Positions 1-8,606 of a stretch of 35,333 nucleotides of DNA are shown here, one piece after another. The stretch spans positions 1 through 35,333 of the forward strand of contig JAFGQI010000062.1 in NCBI GenBank assembly GCA_016935755.1. Reading direction: 5' to 3'. This stretch comes from Anaerolineales bacterium (GTDB lineage: Bacteria > Chloroflexota > Anaerolineae > Anaerolineales > UBA4823). The notes under the pieces were generated by a model. That model saw only the letters and a list, made by a program, of their open reading frames with translations. It did not search any database and was not told the origin of the DNA. The position numbers were made by a program, and so were the translations under genes. Position 1 is the first letter of the stretch. Each line of letters begins with the position of its first letter.

Positions 1-1
1 A

Positions 2-1219
2 CCGCCGCCGCCGCCTCCGCCCCCGCCGCCGAGGCAGTCTCCGCAGTACCAACCCCCCCCAGCCTACACGCCCCCACCGGCCTATCCCCAACAGCAATAC
101 CGACCCACCCCGGTTTATCCCCCGCCCGAACCAGAGACGCCTCCCAGCAAATTCGGCTGGCTGAAAACCACGACCAACTTATTTGCCTTCCTCTGCGGAG
201 TCGCCTTTGTCATCCTGGTGTGCCTGGCGCTGCCGTTTTTGAACACCAGTGAGCGCATTCTGGACAGCGAAGTCTACAAAAAAGCCCTGCAGGATGAGAA
301 CGTCTATACCCGCTTTCCGGATCTCTTCGCCGAGCAGATGGCCCTCTCGCAGACCGCTCTGGGCAAAGAGGCCCGCATCGATTTTCGCGGCGTCACCCAG
401 GCCGACTGGAAGCTGATCGCCACCGAGCTGGTCACCCCCGAATGGATGCAGAAGCAGGTGGAGAGCCTGATCGACGAAATCTTCAAGGCGACGGAGAAAG
501 ACGCCGCCGCCCCGACTTTGAAAATCTCCCTGCAGGAAGTAACCCAGCGCCTGAGCGGCGACTCGGGCTTCCGGATTTACAAACAGGTCATCGACACCAA
601 GGAAAAATGCAGCCTGGATGATTTCTTTAGCATGCTTGATTGGATGGAAGATCCCAACAAGGGCATGCTGCGCATCTGCAAAATCCCGCCTATGCTGACC
701 GATATCGCCGCTTTCATCGGAGAATATGATAATGGCGACGCCCTGATCAAGGATCTGCTCAAAGAGCTGCCCGAGGCGCTGCCAAAAGAAGTGTCCCTGT
801 CCGAATTTTTCACCCTGCCGATGGAGGATGTTGGCAAGACCGTGGATACGCTCAAGCTGATCGGGGGCGTCTGCCTTTTCCTGGCGCTGCTGGCGCTGCT
901 GGCGACCTTTATCTCGCCCATGGGGCGCAGCCTGAAAGGCTGGCTGATCTTATGGGGCCTGCCCCTGGCTGCTGCTGGCGTGGTCTGCCTGCTGCTTTCG
1001 TTCCTGACGCCCTCCATCCTGAGCGGGGTCATTACCGGCGGCTTCAAGGGCAGCATCGCCCCCGGGGTGATGGATGTGATCAAGAAGATGGTATCCGCGG
1101 TGGTGAAGCCCAGCGCCACCTCCCTGGCGGTGCAGGCTGGCTTGATGCTGGTGGCCGGTCTGGTGATGAGCGGCGCCGGGGCGATGATGTGGGGGATTGG
1201 GAAGTTCAAGAAGCCGTGA
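2..1219 (+). CDS. Proline-rich membrane protein, 3' part (N-terminus outside window)
   Basis: The reading frame is open from the first bases, so the gene begins upstream; 405 residues are visible. The first ~58 residues are a low-complexity Pro/Gln/Tyr-rich tail, probably cytoplasmic, ending just before a hydrophobic segment (about residues 58-78). A soluble domain of about 200 residues follows, with two cysteines far apart that could form a disulfide. Three more hydrophobic segments lie near the C-terminus (around LFLALLALLATFI, LPLAAAGVVCLLLSFL and AGLMLVAGLVMSGAGAMMWG). I do not recognise the soluble domain. An internal GTG at 218 could be mistaken for the start, but it sits inside the first membrane segment, so the upstream reading is far more likely. 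It converges with the hicB gene. A surface or envelope function is plausible but unproven. Confidence 0.75.
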   Translation, partial: PPPPPPPPPPRQSPQYQPPPAYTPPPAYPQQQYRPTPVYPPPEPETPPSKFGWLKTTTNLFAFLCGVAFVILVCLALPFLNTSERILDSEVYKKALQDENVYTRFPDLFAEQMALSQTALGKEARIDFRGVTQADWKLIATELVTPEWMQKQVESLIDEIFKATEKDAAAPTLKISLQEVTQRLSGDSGFRIYKQVIDTKEKCSLDDFFSMLDWMEDPNKGMLRICKIPPMLTDIAAFIGEYDNGDALIKDLLKELPEALPKEVSLSEFFTLPMEDVGKTVDTLKLIGGVCLFLALLALLATFISPMGRSLKGWLILWGLPLAAAGVVCLLLSFLTPSILSGVITGGFKGSIAPGVMDVIKKMVSAVVKPSATSLAVQAGLMLVAGLVMSGAGAMMWGIGKFKKP

Positions 1220-1257
1220 GAGGTGGATGAAGGTCTTTGTCAGGGGAGAAGAACCTC

Positions 1258-1626
1258 TCAGGAAGGTATATAAATATTGCGAATATTCGCTTCTTGATCT
1301 GGTTGTCGAGCGATATGCCAGCGATTATCCGGTCCGTATGGTCTGCGCTGATTGGTGATATTTATGGTAGCAGCACCTGTGCGCGCCAGGGAGGCTTGCG
1401 GTTCCGGGACCGGCAGGTTATCCTCCAGCAGGCTTAGAATAAAATCGATCCTGGCCTGCCTCAAGTCATCAAGCGCTTCATCAGGATTTTTCCCCTGACC
1501 CAGGCAGTTTTCCAATTCTGGTGAAAAGGCAAGATAAACTGGTTCCCCTTCTGTCGTCTCATCCAATCTGACAATTTCGAAATAGTATCTGGCCGCCAGT
1601 TCTTCAGCCTTATTTCTCAGTTCCAT
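1258..1626 (-). CDS. hicB: HicB-family antitoxin
   Basis: This 122-residue protein has the HicB N-terminal fold signature: a strand motif (YYFEIVRLDE), then YLAFSPELENCLGQGKNPDEALDDLRQARIDFILSLLEDN, the usual 'P-E-L-x-x-C-x-x-x-G-x-x-x-x-E-A' pattern. HicB proteins neutralise the HicA mRNA interferase and often autorepress the operon. The start at 1626 is preferred over 1650 because AAGAGG lies 6 bases upstream. It overlaps the end of hicA by 17 bases, the usual toxin-then-antitoxin order. The last ~45 residues do not look like the ribbon-helix-helix or HTH domain found in many HicBs. The antitoxin may therefore lack DNA binding, or its tail may be degenerate. Confidence 0.72.
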   Translation of the reverse strand: MELRNKAEELAARYYFEIVRLDETTEGEPVYLAFSPELENCLGQGKNPDEALDDLRQARIDFILSLLEDNLPVPEPQASLARTGAATINITNQRRPYGPDNRWHIARQPDQEANIRNIYIPS

Positions 1627-1882
1627 CGTCAACCTCTTCTTGGAGTGCAAGAACCTGATCTACCAATTTTATCGCAATTTCAACATAGCCCTTTGCCAAG
1701 AATTTATGTCGTGGGAGGGTTGTTCTAAGATGAATATATTGAGAATGCTTAACTATATCATGGTTTGCGCCATGGGAGATCAAGAAACCAAAACCTTCAT
1801 ACAGCCTATCCAGGTCATTACGATTCCAACCAGATTTAGACCTACGCATACGCTCCAATAGCTTTTTTGCTTTTGAAGTCAT
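1610..1882 (-). CDS. hicA: HicA-family toxin (mRNA interferase)
   Basis: This 90-residue protein fits the small HicA/YcfA fold: an N-terminal helix (LLERMRRSKSGWNRNDLDRLYEGFGF), the segment SHGANHDIVKHSQYIHLRTTLPRHKFLAKGYVEIAIKLVDQV, and a short acidic tail. His in the first strand region and the 'T-L-P-R-H' motif match HicA, where a histidine is catalytic. HicA toxins cleave mRNA and are inhibited by HicB. The start at 1882 has GAGGAT just upstream, inside the end of the preceding gene, whose stop lies only 2 bases away. The three genes are therefore probably one transcript. The family assignment rests on motif reading alone. Confidence 0.7.
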   Translation of the reverse strand: MTSKAKKLLERMRRSKSGWNRNDLDRLYEGFGFLISHGANHDIVKHSQYIHLRTTLPRHKFLAKGYVEIAIKLVDQVLALQEEVDDGTEK

Positions 1883-1884
1883 GA

Positions 1885-2301
1885 CTATCCTCGGATAGAT
1901 GTAGGAGTCTCCACCTGATTTACATATAAGGCCATATCACCTTTATAGTCTTTATCAACCATCACGACAAATTGATAAATTCCTGGTTGAGGAAAAACAA
2001 GATCTTTTAATTCTAATATGATATTCACTTGTGGTATTATCCCGCCTTCACCCTTAGGAATATCGACTCGACCAGTGACACGAAATTTATCAACACCATC
2101 AGGATCTCGTAAAAACACAAACAAGTCGCGTGACGCTCCATACTCTCCCAATTCAGCGATCAACCTGATAACCAGATGCATAGAAACTAATCTAGTAGGG
2201 AAATTATCAGCATTTATTTCCCGAAATATACCCATGACATTTAACTTCCCGTCACCGGTAATATTTGCATAATCCGCTGCTAAAAGTAAGTCGAGTTTCA
2301 T
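1885..2301 (-). CDS. DUF6941-like hypothetical protein upstream of hicAB
   Basis: This is a 138-residue soluble protein. It begins with a pattern (DLLLAADYANITGDGKLNVMGIFREINADNFP) that I associate with the uncharacterised DUF6941 group, which often reads 'A-x-Y-A-x-x-x-x-G-K-L-x-I-x-G-x-F'. The rest looks like a beta-rich sandwich with strands around RDLFVFLRDPDG, VNIILELKDLVFPQPGIYQFVVMVD. No catalytic motif, signal peptide or membrane segment is visible. The start has AAGGTG about 6 bases upstream. It ends 2 bases before hicA, so it is translationally close to the toxin-antitoxin pair. Whether it is functionally part of that module is unknown. Confidence 0.62.
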   Translation of the reverse strand: MKLDLLLAADYANITGDGKLNVMGIFREINADNFPTRLVSMHLVIRLIAELGEYGASRDLFVFLRDPDGVDKFRVTGRVDIPKGEGGIIPQVNIILELKDLVFPQPGIYQFVVMVDKDYKGDMALYVNQVETPTSIRG

Positions 2302-2366
2302 TTGTACACCTTCCTCATGGATAGGTATTCTTTGAAAGTGCAGTTAACTCAAAGCCCTGATGAGGC

Positions 2367-2395
2367 ATGATATACCATTATTATAAATAAAGCAA
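2367..2395 (-). promoter_or_regulatory. Weak candidate promoter for the DUF6941-hicAB unit
   Basis: On the minus strand TTGCTT (2395-2390) and TATCAT (2372-2367) are 17 bases apart, in an A/T-rich stretch upstream of the DUF6941 start. A TATAAT at 2385-2380 lies nearby but has no matching -35 box. The rest of the gap 2302-2577 holds only a 6-bp hairpin (TATCGT-ttc-ACGATA, 2421-2435) and no convincing gene. Confidence 0.25.
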
Positions 2396-2577
2396 TAGGC
2401 CTCTTTGTACAAAAAACGGTTATCGTTTCACGATAGCGGCTAATAAACGATGGCTTTATCTAGTCAGGAGTTGGGGAAGCTTCAATTTAGCGGAAAAACT
2501 AACCGATGCGTAACATGCCTGAACGATACCACCTGGGATAACCCAAGAGTCAAGGGTGAACAGGGGGATTCTTATAC

Positions 2578-3627
2578 TTATTCCCACACCTCCGGATTCG
2601 CCAGATGCGCCGGCCGGCGACCATCCAGCCAGGCCAGCACATCCTCCACGATCATCTGCGAGTGGCGCTCCTGCACATCCTGGGTCGCGCCAGCCAGGTG
2701 CGGAGTCAGGATAACATTATCTAATGTGAGCAGCGGGTGGTTCTCCGGCAGCGGTTCGTACCAGTAGACATCCAGGGCTGCCCCGGCGATGCGCCGCTCC
2801 TGCAGCGCCTCGATCAAAGCCGCCTGGTCGATAATCGCCGCCCGCGAGAGGCTGATCAGGAAAGCGGTCGGCTTCATCAGGCTCAGTTCGCGCCTCCCCA
2901 GCAGCCCCCAGGTCTCGGAGGTCACTCTGGCATGGATCGAGATAAAATCGGACTGTTCCAGCAGACGGTCCAGGCTGACCAGGCTCACTCCCAGCGCTCC
3001 TGCCTGACTGGCTGGCGTATAAGGCGAAAACGCCAGCACCGGCATTCCAAACGCTCGGGCCAGCTGCGCCACCCGGCTGCCGATGCGCCCCAGGCCGATG
3101 ACGCCCAGGGTGCGCCCGGAGAGTTCAACCCCTTGCAGATCTTTGAAGGGACTTTTTCCGTCCAGCTGCCAGATCACATCGGACGATGAGTCGGCTGACG
3201 CAAATTCTTGCGCTGGCGGACCCAGATAGCGCCCGGAGCGCAGTGCATGATGTCCCTGGGCGATGCGGTGCGCCAGCGCCAGCATCAGCCCCAGGGCGAA
3301 CTCTGCCGCCGTCTGGGTGTTGCGTCCAGGGGTATGCAGCACCGGGATGCGCCGGGCGCTGGCCGCTTGCAGATCAATATTGACCGGCGTGGAGCGCGTG
3401 CAGCCGATCAGCTTCAGGTTGGGCAGCGCTTCGATCACCTGGGCTGGCACCCGTTCATAACCCACCAGCAGGATCTCCGCCCCAGCCGCCTCGTCGATCA
3501 GCTGTTCGGGGGTCAAACGCACGCCAGTCACCCCCCAGCCGCCCCGTCGCATCAGGCAGCGCTGCTCCAGCCGTTCTAGCTGACCGGGGGTCAGGTCACT
3601 GGTGACAAATGCGCTCAGCATAGGCAT
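2578..3627 (-). CDS. D-2-hydroxyacid dehydrogenase (NAD-dependent)
   Basis: This 349-residue member of the D-isomer 2-hydroxyacid dehydrogenase family is of the phosphoglycerate-dehydrogenase-like type. The Rossmann motif GLGRIG lies at residues 178-183. The three catalytic residues expected for the family are visible: Arg262 (SLSRAAIID), Glu291 (DVYWYEPLP) and His310 (LTPHLAGAT). The enzyme interconverts a 2-keto acid and a D-2-hydroxy acid with NAD(H). The substrate cannot be read from the sequence. It is the last gene of the sugar operon, and its start overlaps the stop of the SorC regulator (TGATG). A role in handling a keto acid or aldehyde-derived product of the sugar is an inference. 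No serA-type ACT domain is present, which argues against serine biosynthesis. Confidence 0.85.
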   Translation of the reverse strand: MPMLSAFVTSDLTPGQLERLEQRCLMRRGGWGVTGVRLTPEQLIDEAAGAEILLVGYERVPAQVIEALPNLKLIGCTRSTPVNIDLQAASARRIPVLHTPGRNTQTAAEFALGLMLALAHRIAQGHHALRSGRYLGPPAQEFASADSSSDVIWQLDGKSPFKDLQGVELSGRTLGVIGLGRIGSRVAQLARAFGMPVLAFSPYTPASQAGALGVSLVSLDRLLEQSDFISIHARVTSETWGLLGRRELSLMKPTAFLISLSRAAIIDQAALIEALQERRIAGAALDVYWYEPLPENHPLLTLDNVILTPHLAGATQDVQERHSQMIVEDVLAWLDGRRPAHLANPEVWE

Positions 3628-4577
3628 CAGCCAGCTTCTTCCAGCAAGCGCCTGCCGGTATCTACATCCGTGATCAAGGTGTTGATCAGCCGTCCGCGCA
3701 CCCCGCCCAGGATGGCATAGAATTTATCCCGACCGCCGGCCACGCCGACCACGCGGCTGATCTGGCGGTAATCCTCGACCGTGGCGCCGATCATGCGCTG
3801 CTCGATCTCCGAGTGCAGCACATTCCCCTGCACATCATAAAAGTGTAGGCCGATATCCCCAACCGCGCCGCGTTCCATGATCGGCTGGACTTCATCCCAG
3901 GTGATGATGCGTTCATCGCGCATCAGCAGGGAACCGCGCTTCAACGCGCCAATGCCCACAAAAGCCAGGTTGATCTGCCTGACATACTCCAACACCTGGG
4001 CCACATAAGGCTCGGCGCGCAGCAGCTGAGCCAGTTCCACGGTTTTCACAATGCCTGGAGCAGGGATCAGGTTCAGGCTGGCTTCCAGCATCATCGCCAG
4101 CCGGCGCACCAGATCGGTGGCGTGGGTTTCTGCGTCTGGCTCCCCCAATCCGCCCACTAACTGCGTCACGGTAACGTTCTTCTTCTTCTCAGGAACCAGG
4201 TTGTCGACCATATAAGCCAGGGTCAGTCCCCAGCTCAAGCCGATTATGTCGCCATCCTGGACGATGCGGCGGAAATAATCTGCCGCCGCGACCCCTAATT
4301 CGCGCGCCGCGCCTTCATAAGACTCTGGGTGGCTGACTTCCACCACCACCACATCCAGCAGGTTGTAGCGCTGTTCAATTTCGCGTTCCAGGTCAGTGTG
4401 GCTGCCAGGCAGCGCTGCCACCGAGATTTTCACCAGGCCGGTGTCGCGCGCTTCCTGCAGTAAACGCGAGACCTTGGGGCGAGAAAGCCGCAGTTTCTGG
4501 GCGATATCATCCTGGGTCATCTGATTTTCATAATAAAGCTGGGCTACCTTTAGCACCACGCGTCGATTTTCATTCAT
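3627..4577 (-). CDS. SorC/DeoR-type sugar-responsive transcriptional regulator
   Basis: This 316-residue protein has an N-terminal helix-turn-helix (about residues 20-50, MTQDDIAQKLRLSRPKVSRLL) and a long sugar-phosphate-binding domain typical of SorC, LsrR, CggR and B. subtilis DeoR. Typical elements are WGLTLAYMVDNL, QLVGGLGEP and VGVAGGRDKFYAILGGVRGRLINTLITD. These proteins act as tetramers whose operator binding is changed by a phosphorylated sugar. The gene abuts rhaB (TAG directly followed by ATG) and overlaps the dehydrogenase start, so the operon encodes its own regulator. The tandem palindromes at 13028-13059 are its likely target. The inducer is probably the phosphorylated product of one of the two kinases. 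Confidence 0.9.
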   Translation of the reverse strand: MNENRRVVLKVAQLYYENQMTQDDIAQKLRLSRPKVSRLLQEARDTGLVKISVAALPGSHTDLEREIEQRYNLLDVVVVEVSHPESYEGAARELGVAAADYFRRIVQDGDIIGLSWGLTLAYMVDNLVPEKKKNVTVTQLVGGLGEPDAETHATDLVRRLAMMLEASLNLIPAPGIVKTVELAQLLRAEPYVAQVLEYVRQINLAFVGIGALKRGSLLMRDERIITWDEVQPIMERGAVGDIGLHFYDVQGNVLHSEIEQRMIGATVEDYRQISRVVGVAGGRDKFYAILGGVRGRLINTLITDVDTGRRLLEEAG

Positions 4578-6086
4578 CTATTTTGTCCCCACGCCTCCTG
4601 TACGAGCCGCCAGCTGGAGATAGCGCTGGTAAGCCTCTTCCCAACGATCATCCGGATGTGGATCGAACACCAATGGGTCAAAGGAATCGCGCACCACCTG
4701 GCGCAGCTGTTCCAGTGAAGCCAGTTCCCCTAACCCCATCGCCTGAACCAGCACATTCCCCACCACGGTCGCCTCAACAGGGCCTGCAATCGCTGGCCGG
4801 CGGGTGACATCCGCAGTGATCTGATTCAGCAGGCGATTGCGAGAACCGCCGCCGATGATATGGATTGCCTGCAGCGGCCAGCCCAGCAGCGATTCATAAC
4901 CGTTCAGGCAGGCGCGATATTCCAGGGCCAGGCTTTCCAGGATGCAGCGTACAATTTCGCCCTCACTTTGCAAGGGCCGCTGATCAGTGCGGTGTAGATA
5001 TGCCTGAATACGCGCCGGCATGTCTCCGGGGGCGAGAAAATCACTGTCGCTGACCGCCAACAGCGGGCCAAAGGCAGGCGCAGCCGCCCCCAGGGAGGTC
5101 AGCTCATCGTAGCTGTAGGAATGGCCGCGCCGCGACCATTCGATTTTGCACTGCTGCAGCAGCCACATGCCAGGGGTAATTTTCAACAGGCGCGTCCAGC
5201 CTCCCACCCCACCCTCGTTAGCCAGGTTGGCGGCGCGTGTCGCCGCGTTGATCAGCGGCTGCTCCAGCTCCACCCCTACCAGCGACCAGGTTCCTGAGCT
5301 GATATACATGAAATTCGGCAGGCTGACCGGGACAGCCGCCACCGCGCTGCCTGTGTCGTGGCAGGCTGGGGCGACAACCGGGATGGCCCCACAGCCGCTT
5401 TGCTCTGCCAGCCAGGGCTGCAGGCGCCCCAGCATCGTTCCCGCCGGTACGATCGTCTGGAAAATTTCTGCCGGCAGACCGAGGCGGCCCAGTAATTCCA
5501 CCGCCCAGCTGCGTTGGTTGGGGTCAAAACATTGTGAAGTGCTGGCGATGGTGTACTCGCTGGCTTTCTGCCCGCTCAGCCAGTAGTTGAACAGGTCGGG
5601 CAGCATCAACAGCGAACGGGCTGAGTTCAGGCTGGAATGCCCTTCCCGCTGTAAAGCCAACAGTTGGAACAAGGTGTTGAATTCCATCAGCTGGTTGCCG
5701 GTCTGGGAGTAGATATATTCCAAAGGCGCTCGCTTTGCCGCTTCGGCCAGCATCCCACGGGTGTGTGGGTCGCGATAATGGAAAGGGTTTCCCAATAATT
5801 GATCCTGTCCATCCAATAAGGCAAAATCCACCCCCCAGGTATCCACCCCCATGCTCGCCAGGCTGTCTCCAGAATGGGCGACCGCTTTCTGCAGCCCGGT
5901 CTGCATCTCCGCCCACAGGTTCAGCACATCCGTGTACAGGTGCTCTCCCACGCGCACCGGGCGGTTGGCAAAACGATAGATTTCCTCCAGGCTGATATGC
6001 TGGCCATCAAAAAAGCCCACCATCGCCCGACCGCTCTCAGCGCCCAGGTCAAAAGCTAACAAGCGCAAATCAGTCTTCGGGCGCAC
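4578..6086 (-). CDS. rhaB: Rhamnulokinase (FGGY family)
   Basis: This 502-residue sugar kinase has the rhamnulokinase hallmarks. They are an N-terminal phosphate-binding loop FDLGAESGRAMVG, the block SMGVDTWGVDFALLD, the pair YRDPHTRG and FNTLFQLLALQ, and a C-terminal ATP-binding block IHIIGGGSRNRLLNQITADVTRRPA. RhaB phosphorylates L-rhamnulose at C1, and the product is then split by a class II aldolase like the one at the head of this operon. The start is GTG at 6086 with AAGGA 8 bases upstream, overlapping the xylulokinase stop. No rhamnose isomerase gene is in the window. Related kinases acting on other ketoses, such as fuculose or xylulose, cannot be excluded, but the match to RhaB is good. 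Confidence 0.86.
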   Translation of the reverse strand: MRPKTDLRLLAFDLGAESGRAMVGFFDGQHISLEEIYRFANRPVRVGEHLYTDVLNLWAEMQTGLQKAVAHSGDSLASMGVDTWGVDFALLDGQDQLLGNPFHYRDPHTRGMLAEAAKRAPLEYIYSQTGNQLMEFNTLFQLLALQREGHSSLNSARSLLMLPDLFNYWLSGQKASEYTIASTSQCFDPNQRSWAVELLGRLGLPAEIFQTIVPAGTMLGRLQPWLAEQSGCGAIPVVAPACHDTGSAVAAVPVSLPNFMYISSGTWSLVGVELEQPLINAATRAANLANEGGVGGWTRLLKITPGMWLLQQCKIEWSRRGHSYSYDELTSLGAAAPAFGPLLAVSDSDFLAPGDMPARIQAYLHRTDQRPLQSEGEIVRCILESLALEYRACLNGYESLLGWPLQAIHIIGGGSRNRLLNQITADVTRRPAIAGPVEATVVGNVLVQAMGLGELASLEQLRQVVRDSFDPLVFDPHPDDRWEEAYQRYLQLAARTGGVGTK

Positions 6087-6097
6087 AGGTCGAGTCC

Positions 6098-7612
6098 TTA
6101 TTCCAGCGCTTTGCGATAGAGTTCCCGCAGCTGCGGGTACAGTTCCAGGAAAAGCTGGTACTGCTTCTCATACACTGGCGCCCCCTGCGGGAAATTCACC
6201 ACCTGCTCCACCGCCACCATGCTCTCAACAGCCTGCTGATAGGAAGCCACTATTCCCAGGGCTTTCCCGCACAGCAGGACATTGCCCAGATTAGCGGTAT
6301 CGGGCATATTGACCGTGGCGACCGGTTTCTTCAGGATTTTCCCCAGGGTGTGCAGCCAGACCTGGCTCTTCAGGCCGCCGCCCACCGCGCGCACCTCGCT
6401 GATCTGAATGCCCAGCGCTTCGATCGTGTCGATGTTATTTCGCAAGGCAAACGAGACGCCCTCCATGATGGCCTTGATAAAATGGGCTTTCTCCGTAGCC
6501 AGGTTCAGGCCGAAGAAAACACCCCTGGCTGCCGAGTCCCAGTATGGGGTGCGTTCGCCGTTCAAATAGGGCAAGAATATCACCCCCCCACTGCCATCCG
6601 GAACCTGGGCCACAGCCTGGTTGTAGCGGTTAAAAATATCGCCGGAGGTGCTTTGCGGGTCATCCTGCTGGTCGAAAGCTGTCTTGAACCACTGCAGCGA
6701 TTCTCCTGCCGTCTGGGTTATGCCCAGGGTGATCCAATGCCCCGGCAGGCAGTAATGCCAGCACAGCGTCCGCCCGGCAGGGTCGAGCAGCGGGCGGTCA
6801 GAGCAAACCGACACCACCCCGGCAGTGCCGATGATCAGCGTCACCTGCCCGGAGCGCGCCATGCCAGCGCCCAGGGCCGAGGCGGCGTTGTCCGAGCTGC
6901 CATTCACCACCGGCGTCCCCTCCTTGATCCCCGTCTCCAGGGATGCCTGGCGGGTGATCCGGCCAATAATCTCATCGGAAGGCCCCACAGCCGGGAACAG
7001 CTCCTGCGGGATGCCAAAGAAGTCATATACCGCTGGCGACCAGCGTTCGTTGCGCACATCGAAGAGCAGCGTCCCACTGGCTTCCGCATAATCGGTGGCT
7101 TTTACCCCGGTCAAGAGGTATTTCAAATAATCTTTCGCCACCAGAATAGTTTTTGTCTGCTGCCAGACCTCAGGCTGGTTCTCCTGCACCCATTTTACCT
7201 GCAGGGCGGTATAGGTAGTAGAAGGATAGTTGGCTGTCTCCCGGTATATCAGCTCCCTGCTGGCTGGATCGTTTTGGATGCGCTCAACGATCTTGCTGGA
7301 GCGCTGATCCATCCAGGTGATGGCCGGGCGCAGCAAGCGATCTTCTTTATCCAGATAAACCTGGGTGTGCATCTGCCCGCACAGACCAATCCCGGCAATG
7401 TGGGCGAACTGCTCTGGATAAGCCGCTTTCAGCTGCTGGGCCGCCCCAACAAACCCCCGCCACCACTCCTGTGGATCCTGTTCCACAAAACCCGGCTGTG
7501 GGGTCAGCAGGGGATATTCACAAGAATGTGAACCAACCAAAGAACCTTGTTCGCTGAACAGACTGACTTTCAGTCCAGTCGTACCCAGATCGATGCCCAG
7601 CAGGTAGTTCAT
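6098..7612 (-). CDS. xylB: Xylulokinase-like FGGY sugar kinase
   Basis: This 504-residue kinase begins with IDLGTTGLKVSLFSEQG and carries GIGLCGQMHTQVYLD and ITWMDQRSS, the pattern of XylB-type enzymes. The C-terminal ATP-binding block is RAVGGGLKSQVWLHTLGKIL. Xylulokinases phosphorylate D-xylulose at C5; neighbouring subgroups include the autoinducer-2 kinase LsrK and other ketose or polyol kinases, so substrate assignment is tentative. Its start overlaps the end of the second permease gene by 4 bases (ATGA), and rhaB follows after 11 bases. Two different FGGY kinases in a single transport operon is unusual and suggests either two related substrates or one kinase of altered specificity. Confidence 0.82.
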   Translation of the reverse strand: MNYLLGIDLGTTGLKVSLFSEQGSLVGSHSCEYPLLTPQPGFVEQDPQEWWRGFVGAAQQLKAAYPEQFAHIAGIGLCGQMHTQVYLDKEDRLLRPAITWMDQRSSKIVERIQNDPASRELIYRETANYPSTTYTALQVKWVQENQPEVWQQTKTILVAKDYLKYLLTGVKATDYAEASGTLLFDVRNERWSPAVYDFFGIPQELFPAVGPSDEIIGRITRQASLETGIKEGTPVVNGSSDNAASALGAGMARSGQVTLIIGTAGVVSVCSDRPLLDPAGRTLCWHYCLPGHWITLGITQTAGESLQWFKTAFDQQDDPQSTSGDIFNRYNQAVAQVPDGSGGVIFLPYLNGERTPYWDSAARGVFFGLNLATEKAHFIKAIMEGVSFALRNNIDTIEALGIQISEVRAVGGGLKSQVWLHTLGKILKKPVATVNMPDTANLGNVLLCGKALGIVASYQQAVESMVAVEQVVNFPQGAPVYEKQYQLFLELYPQLRELYRKALE

Positions 7613-8592
7613 GTTGTCCGCCTCTTCTCTTGCATGCGATCAATCAAGTATTGGATCACCATGACCAGAATCAGAACTGAACCCCACAGGGCCACCGTCA
7701 GGAAGGTATTCACCCCCATCAGGTTCAGGCCGCTGGAGATGATCTGCAGGATGATCAGCGCCAATACCAGCCCCGAGACGCGTCCAAAACCGCCCGCCGC
7801 CGAGACGCCGCCCAACACAGAGACCAGCACTGTCAGCAGCAGGTACGATTCGCCATAATCCGCCTTGGCGGAATTGAAGCGCGAGATCATCACCACTGCC
7901 GCCGCGCCAGAATACAGACCCGAGATGAGATAAGTGCGCATCAATACCTGCGGGTTGTTGACCCCAGAATAGAAACAGGCCGTTGGGTTCGACCCCAACA
8001 GGTAGATTTTGGATCCCAGTGGTGTTTGCCGTAAAATGACGCTCAGGATCGCCACCCCTGCGGCGAAAATCAGGATCGGGATGGGCAAACCGAGCAGCTT
8101 CCCATTTCCAATCACCTGCATGGCCGCGGGGAACCCGGAGATCACATAGCCCTTGGTGATGGCCAGAGCCAGTCCGCTGACCAGGATCATCGTTCCCAGG
8201 GTCGCCAGGATGGGCGAAATTTCTAGATAGGCGATTAAATAGCCATTCAGCAGCCCCACCAGCGCAGAGACCGCCAGCCCAGCCAGGATTGCCAGGATAA
8301 CCAGACCAATCCCTCCTGGTCCAGTAGCCTCCGGTGGAATGGTCTCTGTCAAAATTAACGCCATCGCAATCCCGGATAAATTCGCTGAGGCGATGATCGA
8401 CAGGTTGATCCCCGCCGTGAGCATGGTGATCATCATCGCCATCGAAAGAATGCCCAGCTCTGGCAGTTGAAATGCCATGGATTGGAAGTTGCCCAGATTC
8501 ATGAAATCAGAGCCATTGAGGATCCACATCAGCCCGATCACACCTGCCAGGATTGCGAGTAAAACCAGTGTTTCCGTGAACTTACGCTCCAC
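7609..8592 (-). CDS. Sugar ABC transporter permease (RbsC-like), second copy
   Basis: This 327-residue, highly hydrophobic protein of the branched-chain/ribose permease family (BPD_transp_2) has 8-10 predicted membrane segments. The characteristic cytoplasmic coupling region is FYSGVNNPQVLMRTYLISGLYSGAAAVVMISRFNSAKADYG, followed by VLGGVSAAGGFGRVSGLVLALIILQIISSGLNLMG. It would form a heterodimer with the permease encoded just upstream. The start is GTG at 8592 with a strong AGGAGG 5 bases away. Gene order ATPase-permease-permease with a separate binding protein resembles the Lsr and rhizobial rhamnose (RhaSTPQ) systems. Confidence 0.9.
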   Translation of the reverse strand: MERKFTETLVLLAILAGVIGLMWILNGSDFMNLGNFQSMAFQLPELGILSMAMMITMLTAGINLSIIASANLSGIAMALILTETIPPEATGPGGIGLVILAILAGLAVSALVGLLNGYLIAYLEISPILATLGTMILVSGLALAITKGYVISGFPAAMQVIGNGKLLGLPIPILIFAAGVAILSVILRQTPLGSKIYLLGSNPTACFYSGVNNPQVLMRTYLISGLYSGAAAVVMISRFNSAKADYGESYLLLTVLVSVLGGVSAAGGFGRVSGLVLALIILQIISSGLNLMGVNTFLTVALWGSVLILVMVIQYLIDRMQEKRRTT

Positions 8593-8606
8593 AGATGCCT
8601 CCTGCT

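Noticed and set aside
1217..1260. Possible terminator TGAGAGGT ... ACCTCTCA after the first gene
   Set aside because: The loop is 28 bases and there is no T-run; probably chance.
2450..2767. 105-codon plus-strand frame beginning in the gap and running into the dehydrogenase gene
   Set aside because: More than half lies antisense to a conserved enzyme. No ribosome-binding site or known motif.
6350..7531. 393-codon open frame on the plus strand opposite the xylulokinase gene
   Set aside because: It is a mirror of a clearly conserved kinase, and the predicted protein has no recognisable domain. Similar antisense frames occur at 19723-20766, 22857-23951, 26405-27583 and 33453-34607.
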